A DNA stretch of 64,000 nucleotides from JADFJB01 sp964464595 (GTDB lineage: Bacteria > Zhuqueibacterota > JdFR-76 > DREG01): positions 59,748 through 123,747 of the forward strand of contig CAYXGW010000006.1 of the NCBI GenBank assembly GCA_964464595.1, written 5' to 3'. The notes beneath the pieces are model-generated. The model saw only the letters and a list, made by a program, of their open reading frames with translations, searched no databases and had not been told where the DNA came from. Of the stretch, positions 27,874 through 37,983 are shown piece by piece (position 1 is the stretch's first letter; each line of letters begins with the position of its first letter). The position numbers were made by a program, and so were the translations under genes.

Positions 27874-29013
27874 GTGACTGCAAAATTATTAACACCAGGG
27901 CCAACTCCGATTCCAGATAACGTGATAACCAAAATGGCCCGGCCGATGATCCATCATCGAACCAGAGAATTTAGAGAATTGTTTGGCAGGGTGCAAGCTG
28001 GATTGAAGGAACTTTTCCAAACCAAAGAAGAGGTGGTTGTACTGACTTCTTCCGGAACCGGCGCAATGGAAGCTGCAATAGAAAATTTATTTAAAAAAGG
28101 CGATAAAGCACTAACCATTGAAATGGGAAAATTTAGCGAGAGATGGGGAGAAGTGTGTGAAGCTTTCGAAATTCCAGTTAGTCGCCATCGATTGGAATGG
28201 GGTAGATCCTGTAGCCCCATTGAGTTAGAAAATCTGTTGAAACAAAGTTCAGATTATAAAGCCATTTGTTTAACTCATTGTGAAACTTCCACTGCTGCAA
28301 TTGTTGATTTGGAAGCTTTAGCTAAAGTTATTCATCAATATTCAGATGCCTTGATTGTTGTCGATGGAATTACATCAGTTGGGGTAATACCATTGCTAAT
28401 GGATAGTTGGGGCTTGGATGTGGTGATTTCGGCTTCTCAGAAAGCCTTTCGATGTCCTGCAGGACTAGCATTTATTGCCTGCAGCAAAAGAGCGTGGAAG
28501 GCCATTGAATCCGGGGACAGGCATCGGTTTTATTTTGATCTGCGTAAAGTAAAAGATTCACTGGCAAGTTCAGATATGCCGTTTACACCTGCAATTTCCT
28601 TGTTTTTCGGATTAGAAGAGGCTTTGCAAACCATGGTCAGTGAAGGTGTCCAAACAATTTGGAGCAAACATAAAATATTGGCATTTGCATTTCGGAAATC
28701 CGTAAATCAATTAGGCTTTGAATTATTGGCAGATATACCCTCAGATTCTGTAACCGCTATAAAAATACCGGATTCCTTGAAAAAAGATAATCTCAAGGAA
28801 AGACTTAAAGAAAAAGGAGTTGTAGTGGTAGGTGGGCAAGGAAAATTGAAAGGTGAGATTTTGAGAGTTTCTCACATGGGTGATATTGATGTAAATGATC
28901 TATCTGGTTTCTTAAGTACTATTGAAGAAATCTTGATTGAAAAAGGTTGGAAAATTCAGAAGGGTATTGCGGAAAGTAAATTTCAAGATCTGGTTCAAAC
29001 AAATAATATCTAA
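27874..29013 (+). CDS. Class V aminotransferase (alanine/serine-glyoxylate type)
   Basis: A PLP enzyme of 379 residues resembling the small subunit of soluble hydrogenase, alanine-glyoxylate and serine-pyruvate aminotransferases. The PLP lysine is Lys190 in SASQKAF, and the PLP-binding Asp lies in VVDGITSVGV. In many bacteria such genes sit beside serA and act in serine metabolism, but no serA is visible here. The GTG start is 2 bases after engB. Substrate is uncertain. Confidence 0.86.
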   Translation: MTAKLLTPGPTPIPDNVITKMARPMIHHRTREFRELFGRVQAGLKELFQTKEEVVVLTSSGTGAMEAAIENLFKKGDKALTIEMGKFSERWGEVCEAFEIPVSRHRLEWGRSCSPIELENLLKQSSDYKAICLTHCETSTAAIVDLEALAKVIHQYSDALIVVDGITSVGVIPLLMDSWGLDVVISASQKAFRCPAGLAFIACSKRAWKAIESGDRHRFYFDLRKVKDSLASSDMPFTPAISLFFGLEEALQTMVSEGVQTIWSKHKILAFAFRKSVNQLGFELLADIPSDSVTAIKIPDSLKKDNLKERLKEKGVVVVGGQGKLKGEILRVSHMGDIDVNDLSGFLSTIEEILIEKGWKIQKGIAESKFQDLVQTNNI

Positions 29014-29050
29014 TTTTGATAAAATAATAATTATCCGAGGAATATCAAAA

Positions 29051-29777
29051 ATGAAAATTTTGATTCCGACCATTAGTTGGTTAGTTTTTACATTCATTGC
29101 CGTTAATGCGCAAGATAGGCATATTATTGTCTTTGGGGAATCAAATGTAAAAGAATTGGCAGATCAAGCTCATATTAGTTTTACTGTAGAAGAATTTGGC
29201 TCATCACTTAGGCAGGCCGTAGAAAAATGTCAAAATAAGGTGGCAGCCATTTCAAAAGAACTTTTCGCTGGCGGCTTAAAAGAAGACAAATTAAGAACCT
29301 CAATATTTCACTGCGGTGTGAATTATGGCAAGAAGGCATTTCTGTCCAAAAAATAGAACTTTTATGCTTTTTTAACAACATATGTTACCATTGATAGTTT
29401 GGAAATTTTAAAACCTATAGTTTTCTCCATTAGTGAGAGTGACGTGGATAATATCCAATATTTCATTTTCTCTCAAGAACTATTCCAATCTAAAAATGAT
29501 AGCAATTCAAAATACAATTTTTAATGCTCAAGAAAAGGCAAATATCCTAGCAGAGAATTCAGGCTTAGATTTAGGAGAGATTGTTAATGTTGAAGAGCAA
29601 CAGGGTATTGAGCTAACTGGACGGTATGAGGAAAGTCGTCCACGTTTCATGAATTACGAATTTTAAGGCTTGATGCGAAATATGGAGGAAGCTTATTCGT
29701 CAGGTATTTTTCCAAATGAAATTGAGTTTTTTGCGAGGATCAAAGTAACCTTCAAAATCTTAGAACCAAAAGAATAA
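29051..29777 (+). pseudogene. Broken SIMPL (DUF541) exported protein
   Basis: A gene for a SIMPL-domain periplasmic protein, no longer intact. The 5' part encodes a signal peptide ending in NAQD and the GESNVKELADQA start of the domain. TAG at 29354 interrupts the frame, but the same frame continues to resemble SIMPL (LTTYVTIDSLEILKP). Near 29470 homology moves to another frame (NAQEKANILAENSGLDLGEI). A TAA at 29664 interrupts that frame, and the C-terminal strand EIEFFARIKVTFKI ends at 29777. Two nonsense changes and one frameshift make sequencing error an unlikely sole cause. Confidence 0.8.
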
Positions 29778-29803
29778 TTGTGTGGCAATCAATTACAATT
29801 TTT

Positions 29804-29848
29804 CTGCAGGCAGCCAAGAGGTCGCTGGTTCGAATCCGGCTAACTCCA
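29804..29848 (+). pseudogene. 3' fragment of a tRNA gene
   Basis: A T-arm GCTGG-TTCGAAT-CCGGC (29824-29840) is followed by a 7-base acceptor strand TAACTCC and discriminator A. No matching GGAGTTA 5' strand exists upstream, and sequence resembling a tRNA starts only around the anticodon loop. The read-through on the other strand gives the well-known artefact peptide AGFEPATSWL. This is the kind of 3' scar left by integration into a tRNA gene. Confidence 0.65.
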
Positions 29849-29861
29849 CGAATGAACCTTT

Positions 29862-30164
29862 GTAATTTTTAGAAACAAAGGATTGTGCGGCTTTTAATTG
29901 ATATGAATGCTGCGCTTGGCACACTTCAATAGGAGATGTATCAATCATAGCTAATCCCTGATTAGCATCATCATTTTTCCTGAGGACTTTAAAAGTATAC
30001 ACAAGAGCTTCATGGTATTTGTTTAATTTACGGTTGTAGACTTCATAACTTGGTAGCGCAGGAAACCAGTCATAATAATGCTCTTTGATATAGTAAAAAC
30101 CAGCATTTTTATCTAGGCACCTAACTAACTCAGCAAAAATGCCACAAGTGAATAGCTCCAGCAT
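29862..30164 (-). mobile_element. Transposase remnant (DDE, IS982/IS4-like)
   Basis: A minus-strand frame of about 100 residues resembles the N-terminal half of DDE transposases: an FAEL...LPSYEVYNRKLNKYHEAL helical part, then AMIDTSPIEVC, where the Asp would be the first catalytic residue. It then breaks off next to the tRNA fragment, and the other two acidic residues are missing. Terminal inverted repeats are not recognisable. The IS family assignment is tentative. The rest of 29778-30401 shows nothing else. Confidence 0.6.
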
Positions 30165-30413
30165 CTGTAAAAAAAGGAATCTGGTTCGGTGAAAATCTTG
30201 TAGTATATAACGGTAACTCACTTTTGTGAAAATAATTCTGAAATTTCGACATACAACCAAATCAACAAAGAACCTTGACTATCAACTTCACTTTCATTGG
30301 ACAATCTCCTTCATTAGGTTAACTTCAATATTAAATAAGGTGTTGTCCTATTGTAAAATTTATTTCAACTTGTCATTCATATGATAAATAAATTAATGTG
30401 AGTGCGAACATCC

Positions 30414-31094
30414 ATGAATGAGAATATAAATATAGTATCGATTCATTATCGTGACAATTCGATCCGTGTTAAACATAATGACATTAAGAATCCAAAATTC
30501 GGCTTAATCCTTGGTCATGGGGCGGGAGGTGGAATGGACACGCCATTTATGGAATATTATTTGACTCGTTTGTCTTCACTGGGCATTTGTGTGACTGAAT
30601 TTAATTTTCGTTACAAGGAAGCTGGTAGAAAAGCGCCAGCTCCTCGTGCCCAATTAGAAGGCGAATACCGGGCTGTTATTGAATATGCATTAGGTGAAAT
30701 TTATGCTGATATTCCAATATTTGTAGGTGGCAAATCGATGGGTGGACGAATATCGAGTTACATTGCCAGAGAATATTCTCGGGTAATCGGTTTGGTTTTT
30801 TTGGGATATCCCCTGCATCCACCCGCCAAACCAGGCACAGAACGCGCTGAACATTTATATGCATTGCAAAAGCCCATGTTATTTGTGTCGGGCTCAAAAG
30901 ATAGCTTAGCGAAATTGGATTTGTTACAAGAGGTTATAACAGGACTTGATAAATTCGGCCATTTATTTCTAATTGAAGATGCAAATCACTCCCTAAAGGT
31001 TCCAAAGAAGTCACCGTTGACAACAGAACAGGTTTGGAATCGTTGTTGTGGGGAAATTCTCAATTGGATTGAAAGGATTCAGGAGAGAAGTTAG
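30414..31094 (+). CDS. Alpha/beta hydrolase (TEX30/KANL3-like)
   Basis: A cytoplasmic alpha/beta-hydrolase of about 226 residues. The oxyanion region is LILGHGAGGGMD, the nucleophile elbow is GGKSMGGR (Ser), the acid is probably the Asp in VSGSKDSLAKL, and the His lies in DANHSLKV. The GKSMGGR elbow is typical of the TEX30 group of uncharacterised hydrolases. An in-frame GTG at 30402 could add four residues; the ATG at 30414 is more likely. Monocistronic. Substrate unknown. Confidence 0.82.
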   Translation: MNENINIVSIHYRDNSIRVKHNDIKNPKFGLILGHGAGGGMDTPFMEYYLTRLSSLGICVTEFNFRYKEAGRKAPAPRAQLEGEYRAVIEYALGEIYADIPIFVGGKSMGGRISSYIAREYSRVIGLVFLGYPLHPPAKPGTERAEHLYALQKPMLFVSGSKDSLAKLDLLQEVITGLDKFGHLFLIEDANHSLKVPKKSPLTTEQVWNRCCGEILNWIERIQERS

Positions 31095-31105
31095 TCATCT
31101 GTAGT

Positions 31106-31429
31106 TTATTCAACTTCTAGTCTAACCGGATCAGGAAAGTCTCTATATAATGCAAATTTAACATCATTTACTGTAATATAGACTGCATTGTGGAGTGTTT
31201 CTACCTCTCCTCTACGGGTTGCCACATGTTGAAATGCAGTTTCCAATTGTGCTAAATCATCTGTTCTTATACAAATATTGAATTCTCCCAAGTCGGTAGG
31301 ACCAAAACCAAGCTTGCGTCGTGAAATACAAAATCCATCAATTCTCCCTTGTTGTTTTAAAAACCCAAATATTTTTGGACGTTTTCGGCAAATTCCAAAT
31401 CTTTTGAAGAATCTTTTATATTGCACCAT
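31106..31429 (-). CDS. Hypothetical protein
   Basis: An unrecognised open frame of about 107 residues that converges with the hydrolase gene. It is basic at the N-terminus, then has a mixed alpha/beta region with EFNICIRTDDL and VYITVNDVKFALYRD, which reads like a real folded domain. The ATG at 31429 is used; an upstream TTG at 31462 would add 11 residues. No ribosome site is convincing. Could be a small domain protein or a degraded gene. Confidence 0.45.
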   Translation of the reverse strand: MVQYKRFFKRFGICRKRPKIFGFLKQQGRIDGFCISRRKLGFGPTDLGEFNICIRTDDLAQLETAFQHVATRRGEVETLHNAVYITVNDVKFALYRDFPDPVRLEVE

Positions 31430-31711
31430 ATTTGGTAATAATCCATAAGTATAACCTTTCAATATTTGTGGTGAAATTAGGAGCTAAGTAGAATAAATAT
31501 TCTCCGGTCTCTATTCTTAGAAGAGTATGAACTTAGAATAATTTTTTTTCATGTGTCTTTGGTATTATTAAATATGAAATTACAAATGTCTGAAATTCAA
31601 TTTAACTTGATGTGCCGAACACTTTTAAAGTTTGTTATTTATTCATATTAGTAATATATTTTTCAACTATTTAAATGGAAAACAATTAGATCATTATATA
31701 AATATTGAGAA

Positions 31712-33526
31712 ATGAATAAGAAACAACTCTATGTTTTTTTGTTAGTATTATTCCTCGCAGGATGTGCAACGACTAAAGTCGATAAGCCAAAAGAGGCTGC
31801 TAAAACAGAAAATGAAGTTCAGAAAGAGGATAAAAAGGAAAAACACCCTATAGCAGTTTCTCGCTATATGGATGGCATTTTGGCAAGCGACAATGGTGAA
31901 TGGGATAAAGCACTTCTTGCTTTTCAGGAAGCTTTATTATTTGATCCGAATGCACCCTCTATCCTTCGCTCTATCTCTGAAGCATATGTAAATCTAGGCC
32001 GTGTTGAAGCAGCAATAAAAACGGCAAACCAGGCAGTTGAATTAGCACCACAAGAAGTGGATGGTTATAAGCTGCTCGCTGATCTTTACAGCAAAACGCG
32101 TCAGCTAAAGAAGGCACTTGAACAATTTGAAAAACTAAAGACACTTAGTCCTCAGGATGTTGAGATTCGTTATAAACTCGCCAACATGTACCTGTTGTTC
32201 GGTGATGGGGAAAAAAGTATAGCGGAGTTTCAGGAGATATATCGGCTTGAGGGGTATAAACCGGAGGTGTTGTTTAGAATTGGCGAGCTTTATATCCAAT
32301 CGAAAAAATTTGAGAAAGCCATTGAGACTTTCCAGGAAGTTGTAAATCAGGAACCAGGCAATGAAAATGCATACGTTGCACTTGGGATGACAAAATTGAT
32401 GCAAAAGGACACTGCAGGAGCTGTGCTCATTTACCAGCAAGCGCTAAAACAAGATGAAAAATTTGCCAGGATTCGGGATAGTCTGGCTGAAATTTATTCT
32501 GTCCAGGAAAAATGGGGTGAAGCGATTACCTTATATCAAAAATCCAGAAACCAGGATTCAAATGATGTAATCGGCCGATTAAAAATTGCGGAAATCTATC
32601 TTACCAAAGGAGATACCCTAAAGTCAGAGATGGCATATCGAGATTTGGCAACAGATTTTCCTGAAGATTGGCGATCTTATTATTACCTGGGCAGGCTTCA
32701 GTTTGAAGCGGGACAATCCGATTCTGCTGAAGTAAACCTTAAAAGAGTCCTTAAGCTGAATCCAAAATTACCCGAAGCCTGGAATTTCCTTGGATTTGTG
32801 TATATTCAAACCGAACAAAACGATTCGGCAAAAGTGCATTTTGAGAGGGGCCTGAAACTATTTCCAAATGATGACCGGCTTAATTATTTTTACGGTTATT
32901 TGTTAAGTCAAATGGATGAAAAGGGGGAGGCCGTTAAGTACCTTTCACGCTCTCATCAATTAAATCCTAATAATCCGGCTTCTACCCTGGAGCTGGCTAA
33001 TTTGTATATTCAATTAAAAAGTTATAACAATGCCATTGAATTATGTGAAACCTTATTACTAAGAGATCCGGAAAACTTAGGAGGCTTACTCACGCTGGCA
33101 TCCATTTATGATTTGCAGAAACGATTTACTAAATCAGAACCTTTATATGATAAGGTTTTGAAGCTGAAACCTGGCGATCCTGTGACGTTAAATAATTTTG
33201 CTTATAGTTTGTCAATACGAGGAATTCGTTTGGATGAAGCGCTTCAAATGGCAAAAACTGCTGTAGAAAAAGATTCCACCAGAGGTGCGTATTGGGACAC
33301 ATTGGGCTGGATTTATTATAAATTAGGAGATTATCATCTCGCTTCAAAATATGTTAAAAAGTCAATCGAATTAAGAAAGCCCTCTGCTGAGGTGCTCGAT
33401 CATATGGGCGATATTTATATGAAATTGGGGGATTTCAAGACTGCAGAGTCCTATTGGCAACAAGCAATCGAAAAGGAGCCGGGTAATAAGGAAATCTTTC
33501 GGAAATTGGAAAAAGGAGAGTTATGA
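31712..33526 (+). CDS. TPR-repeat lipoprotein
   Basis: An outer-membrane or periplasmic lipoprotein of 604 residues. The signal peptide ends in LFLAGC (Cys18), followed by a Lys/Glu linker. From about residue 50 to the end it is a chain of roughly fifteen TPR motifs of 34 residues, with the W-x-x-LG-x-x-Y and P-x-x-P patterns. TPR solenoids bind partner proteins, and FCB bacteria often place them in envelope assembly. The next gene starts at the base after its stop, so they form an operon with the glycosyltransferase. Confidence 0.9.
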   Translation: MNKKQLYVFLLVLFLAGCATTKVDKPKEAAKTENEVQKEDKKEKHPIAVSRYMDGILASDNGEWDKALLAFQEALLFDPNAPSILRSISEAYVNLGRVEAAIKTANQAVELAPQEVDGYKLLADLYSKTRQLKKALEQFEKLKTLSPQDVEIRYKLANMYLLFGDGEKSIAEFQEIYRLEGYKPEVLFRIGELYIQSKKFEKAIETFQEVVNQEPGNENAYVALGMTKLMQKDTAGAVLIYQQALKQDEKFARIRDSLAEIYSVQEKWGEAITLYQKSRNQDSNDVIGRLKIAEIYLTKGDTLKSEMAYRDLATDFPEDWRSYYYLGRLQFEAGQSDSAEVNLKRVLKLNPKLPEAWNFLGFVYIQTEQNDSAKVHFERGLKLFPNDDRLNYFYGYLLSQMDEKGEAVKYLSRSHQLNPNNPASTLELANLYIQLKSYNNAIELCETLLLRDPENLGGLLTLASIYDLQKRFTKSEPLYDKVLKLKPGDPVTLNNFAYSLSIRGIRLDEALQMAKTAVEKDSTRGAYWDTLGWIYYKLGDYHLASKYVKKSIELRKPSAEVLDHMGDIYMKLGDFKTAESYWQQAIEKEPGNKEIFRKLEKGEL

Positions 33527-34357
33527 GTGCTCAAATTAGATTTTCCATACTTCAGACTACTTTTATTTCACCTTTTCATTTCTCTAAGTTTTTCTTCGTG
33601 TACCGTCAATAATAGTCAAAGGGCGGACTTTTTTAGAAAGAATCCATTAGCTTTATATAATACTGCGCTCCAACATTCCCTAAAATTAAATTCTTTGGAA
33701 GGATTTGCCCATCTTACTGTTGAATCTCCCGAGGGTGGCTTTGATGGAAACGCCAGGATCTATTTTCAACAACCAGATTCCTTGTTAATCCAGATTAAAA
33801 CCGGGCCTGGCATCTCCTTGGGATACATGCTTATCAAAAATGAACAATTCTGGATGTATAATATCCGGAAAAAATTGTTATTCCAAAGTAAGGGTGATCA
33901 GGTTCCTCTTGAAGAACTTATCGGAATTAAAGTTCCTTTGCCGAATATATATGATGCAGCTCTTGGACTGCCACGTCACCAGAACTATCAACTTTCCGAT
34001 AACTCCGATAGTAGTGCGCTTAAAATCCAATATGTCGGTAGCAATATCCAATATACTTTTCTTCGAAATGGCCATATTTATAATTTTCTTGCCGATCCGG
34101 GTAAAGGTTCTTTTATTAAATACACTTTAGTTCGGGAAGGCGAAGTAGATAGTATCCATGTTGTATTTAAGCAATTCAGAAAATATAAGGGCATAAATAT
34201 TCCAAAACATATTCAGGTTAGCAGGCCTACACATAAAGAGAGATTGTCATTTTTCTACTCAAGAATAACCATAAATAAAAAAATGCGCCCAAATCGATTC
34301 GCTCTTAAAGTGTCTAAAAATATTGAAATTATTAATCTAACTCAAAACGAACAATGA
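33527..34357 (+). CDS. DUF4292 lipoprotein (LolA/LolB-like fold)
   Basis: A lipoprotein of 276 residues. The signal peptide ends LSFSSC (Cys25). The body matches DUF4292: GNARIYFQQPDSLLIQIKT, then GYMLIKNEQFWMYNIRKKLL. The fold is thought to be LolA-like, so lipoprotein or lipid handling is possible. The start is GTG immediately after the TPR gene's TGA, with AAAGGAG upstream. Its stop overlaps the glycosyltransferase ATG (ATGA). Confidence 0.82.
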   Translation: MLKLDFPYFRLLLFHLFISLSFSSCTVNNSQRADFFRKNPLALYNTALQHSLKLNSLEGFAHLTVESPEGGFDGNARIYFQQPDSLLIQIKTGPGISLGYMLIKNEQFWMYNIRKKLLFQSKGDQVPLEELIGIKVPLPNIYDAALGLPRHQNYQLSDNSDSSALKIQYVGSNIQYTFLRNGHIYNFLADPGKGSFIKYTLVREGEVDSIHVVFKQFRKYKGINIPKHIQVSRPTHKERLSFFYSRITINKKMRPNRFALKVSKNIEIINLTQNEQ

Positions 34358-35301
34358 AAGACTCTCTCAAAATTAGCGTTATAGTTCCTTCTTACAACGA
34401 ACAAGAATCATTGGAAGAATTATATCGTACTACTGTTTCCGTCTTAGAGAAATTAAGCTCACAATTTGAAATCATCTTTGTGGATGACGGTTCAACCGAT
34501 GGTTCATCCGAAATAATGCAGAAAATTTACCAGGCCGATCGCCGGATAAAAATAATTCAATTCAGGAAGAATTATGGGAAATCTGCTGCACTTTCGGCGG
34601 GGTTTGCCGCGTCGAATGGTGATATTGTAGTTACATTGGATGCAGATTTGCAGGATGATCCCGCAGAAATTCCCAACCTGATTGCCAAATTAAATGAGGG
34701 CTACGAGCTTGTGTCAGGTTGGAAAAAAATTAGACATGATCCAATAACAAAGAGAATCACATCCAAAATATATAATATTTTAACTTCCCTCTTTGGCGGT
34801 ATCCGTTTACATGATTTTAATTGTGGGTTGAAAGCTTATCGTTCAGAGGTAGTAAAATCCATTCGGGTTTATGGAGATCAACATCGCTATATTCCGGTTT
34901 TGGCACATAGCGAAGGATTCCGTGTAACCGAGCTTCCGGTAAAACATCATTCCCGAAAATATGGCAAAACGAAATATGGTTTGAGCCGTTTTACTCATGG
35001 AGCTTTCGATTTAATTACTGTCACATACCTCACTCGTTATAGAAAAAGGCCGCTTCATCTTTTTGGATTTTTAGGGATGATCAGTTTTGTATTAGGCACG
35101 CTTATTTCAGGTGTGCTTACCTATCAAAGGATTTTCGAGGACAAATTCCTACGTAACCGCCCATTGTTGTTTTTAGGAATACTACTCATCATTGTTGGGG
35201 TGCAATTTTTTTCCATCGGACTATTGGGTGAGATGTTGAGTTCTACCAGCAAAGATACGGATAGTTATGTTGTGAAGAAGAGGTTAGGATTTGATGATTA
35301 A
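34354..35301 (+). CDS. Family 2 glycosyltransferase with C-terminal TM pair
   Basis: A DPM1/GtrB-type membrane glycosyltransferase of 315 residues. The GT-A domain (1-220) has VPSYNEQESLEEL, FVDDGSTDGS and the TLDADLQDDPAEIP metal-binding segment. Two membrane segments lie at about 235-300. Relatives make polyprenyl-phosphate-linked sugars used for glycosylating envelope molecules. It is translationally coupled to the DUF4292 gene and ends the operon. Confidence 0.92.
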   Translation: MKDSLKISVIVPSYNEQESLEELYRTTVSVLEKLSSQFEIIFVDDGSTDGSSEIMQKIYQADRRIKIIQFRKNYGKSAALSAGFAASNGDIVVTLDADLQDDPAEIPNLIAKLNEGYELVSGWKKIRHDPITKRITSKIYNILTSLFGGIRLHDFNCGLKAYRSEVVKSIRVYGDQHRYIPVLAHSEGFRVTELPVKHHSRKYGKTKYGLSRFTHGAFDLITVTYLTRYRKRPLHLFGFLGMISFVLGTLISGVLTYQRIFEDKFLRNRPLLFLGILLIIVGVQFFSIGLLGEMLSSTSKDTDSYVVKKRLGFDD

Positions 35302-36457
35302 TCCATCGAATCTGCTTCAGATAAATAAAGATCGAGCTTAACACGAGCTGCAGCTGCTTTATTTTTATCTGTCTCTTCCAATATCCGAACCGCTTTTTGC
35401 TGCCATTCGATTGCCGAACTCAATTCTCCTTTTTCATGGTAGATAGTTGCAATTGTTATGAGAAAGCCGGCATCTTTGTTTTCATTTAATTCACTGGCTT
35501 GTTTTGCGGCCTTTAAAGCAAAATCGAAATCTCTTTTCAATATTCCATCCCGGTAGCAGTCGTTGTCGCAAGCCGCCTAAGTTGCCTGGGAGAATCCCAT
35601 ACTTCCTGCATGAATACCTCGCCAAATTCATACGCTGCATCCGGTTCATTGAGATCTCGCAGCATAGTTAAGAACTTTAACTGTTTGGCATGGTGTCGTG
35701 GATTATCGGTGGGATCCATAGATTTGTCCGGCGAAATGGTACTAAACAGGAGGTAAATATCTAATTCGATTTCATCGCTAACTCTCTCCGCATATCCTCT
35801 ACCTGGCTTCCAATCGAAATCTGCAAATTTAATAGTAGTTGTCCCTTCGAGGATAAGAACGTCATCATAGGTTCTGGAAAAAATTTGAATATTCATGGGA
35901 ATGAATTCCAACTTTGCCGGAATGGTTATTTCTTTGCTGGTTTCTTTAACAGATAATAGCCCGGTCAAATTGAGATCATAAGTCGTAGATTCATCCGTTT
36001 TTTCTGTTTGGATTACATCCGTAATTCTTTTTATCTCGAATGTGATCTCAGGATACATCTTTACATTAAAGAAATTAATGCCATGCAGAAGATCATCCCC
36101 ACGGTCAACACCAGTACGAAACGAAGTGGTTGGAATTCTAAATGCGCCACCGAGAAGCGGGTTCTTTGGGTCTTCTTCCAAATCGAAAGGACTTACTACA
36201 TAACCAACAGCACGACAGGTTGTAACGGCAACCCGTTGCAGGTATGCTCTGGATTTTAAGATTAGCTGAGTGTCTTCACCGGGCCAGACATAATAAATCA
36301 ATCCTTGATCCAACTGTTCATCCGGTACAGCAAGGCTCTGGCCTGCTTCGGAACGTTCCGGCAATTGAGCTAATGTCTGGGTGGTTACAAGGGTTAGCAA
36401 CAGAAATAAAATCCCTAATTTGGTTATTGATTTTATTTGATGGAAGCTTGGTATCAT
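35298..36457 (-). pseudogene. Exported YceI-like protein with TPR tail, frameshifted
   Basis: The longest frame (36457-35537) encodes a signal peptide ending TLAQ, then a YceI-like lipocalin domain: TTSFRTGVDRGDD, FNVKMYPEITFEIK, LTGLLSVKETSKEITIPA. The frame stops after GMEY, but translation resumes in the next frame as KRDFDFALKAAKQASELNE, a TPR-like tail common at the end of exported thioredoxin- and YceI-type proteins. One missing T near 35537 (TATTG for TATTTG) would join both into one protein of about 387 residues. It is either a recent frameshift or a sequencing error. Confidence 0.7.
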
Positions 36458-36528
36458 TTCTTTTTACCTGTTTTAAATTATTGATTTACTAAATTTTTAA
36501 CCTTAACCTGCTATTCGACAGAATTTAT

Positions 36529-36571
36529 CCCTTCGATCAAGCTCAAGACGCCGCTTGAACGAAGTGAAGGG
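36529..36571. repeat. Intergenic palindromic unit
   Basis: CCCTTCGATCAAGC (36529-36542) faces GCTTGAACGAAGTGAAGGG (36553-36571), an imperfect hairpin. Its CCCTTCG...CGAAGTGAAGGG form resembles short palindromic repeats scattered in many FCB genomes. It sits between two minus-strand genes and may also stop transcription. Confidence 0.55.
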
Positions 36572-36581
36572 AATAGATTTA

Positions 36582-37848
36582 TTACTTTCCTAATTCTAAC
36601 GCTTTGATTTCTGTCCGATTACGAATATACAGTTTACTGCCTACAAGTGTTGGTGGCGTCCATGCCGTGCGCTCAATGATATGAGCTTTTGAATGGATCG
36701 TTAAACCTTCCGGTGTGGCTGTTGCAATTGCCAGGTTGCCATCTTCATCTAGTATGATCAGTTTACCATCAGCGTAAGATAAATGAGCGCAGGAAAATCC
36801 TCGTTTTCGCCACATGATTTTGCCGGTTTTAATATCCAAACACATGAGAAAAGCTGGTCCAAATCCACCGCTGGAGCCATAAATATAATCTCCTACTCTG
36901 GCATAAGTGCCATACATGATACGCATTTTACGATTATACCACAATTCTTTGGCTTCATATGTACCATCTTTTTTAGTAATTTCAAGAACCCGGCTGCCGT
37001 CTGCATATGCCTGGGATCCAAACAATAGATTATCTTTCCCCCAGTGTTGAGTCGTGAACAGAGTACCGGCAGTTCGTGGGAAAGCATGATGCCATTTAAG
37101 TTCCCCGGTGTTGGGATCGAGACCGGCACGATCAGCTCCCATAGCGATAAATAGTTGATCTTCACCTTCAATATTGACAAGAATCGACGACGAATAACCA
37201 TTGCGAAAGCTCTGGCTTTTCCAGATAACTTCTCCATTTTTTTGGTCAAAAGCAACGACTGCCTGATCTGTACCGCCAATATTTACGATTATCATATTCT
37301 TATAAGCAATTGAACTTGGACCATAACCACGCCCCATGTGACTAGCTTGCATTTCTTCCATCAAATCTTTCGACCAAATGATTGCACCGGTTTTTTTATT
37401 CAAACAATTTAATATTACAGTCAAGCTTATAGTATATAGTTTATCGCCAACCAGTAGAGGTGATGATACCGGTCCATGGCCGAAATCCAGGATCATTTTT
37501 GGTTTCATAGGGGCTTCATAGGTAGTCTCCCAAATGATTTCGCCGGATGATGCATTCAAAGAAACCACTGCATCCAGCTCACCATTCCTTTTGGTCATAT
37601 AAAGAAAGCCATCCTCATGGGAATGGTGCTAAACCCATCCCCAAACTTACGGCTCTATAATTCAATGGGGCCATTTTCAGGCCAGGCAGAAGCGAGAAGG
37701 TTGGCATCCGCTGTGAAATCTCTATTGGCCCACCCCATTGTGTCCATTGGGCATAACCTGGTTGAGAAATTAACAAAATTATAATCAGAAAAAACACCCA
37801 TGAGATAAAGTGAGAAAAAGTATACTTTTGAATATTCCTAATTGTCAT
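36582..37848 (-). pseudogene. PQQ-like beta-propeller protein, 5' end broken
   Basis: Residues encoded at 37598-36582 form an intact BamB/PQQ-type propeller (338 residues: GVIVWKS-like blades such as NGEVIWKSQSF, TGKIMWRKRGF). The true N-terminus lies at 37848, with a signal peptide ending GYAQWTQWGGP. Between them the frame is broken three times: a shift after GGP (the other frame reads RDFTADANLLASAWPENG), a TAG replacing an expected Trp before SRKFGDGFSTI, and another shift before HEDGFLYMTKRN. It is probably inactive. Related proteins bind membrane or quinoprotein partners. Confidence 0.8.
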
Positions 37849-37983
37849 ACATATCTCTTATCTTTTTGTGTAAATATTTCCGGATCAGAAATCCTTCACA
37901 AAAATAGGTTATCCGGAGAACCAGGTGAATGAATCTGTAAATTCAAGTATGCAATTAAATAAATGGTAGATAGTATTAGGTTA

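Noticed and set aside
29793..30260. 155-codon minus-strand protein ending in AGFEPATSWL
   Set aside because: The end is read-through of a tRNA fragment, a known annotation artefact; only the middle is a transposase relic.
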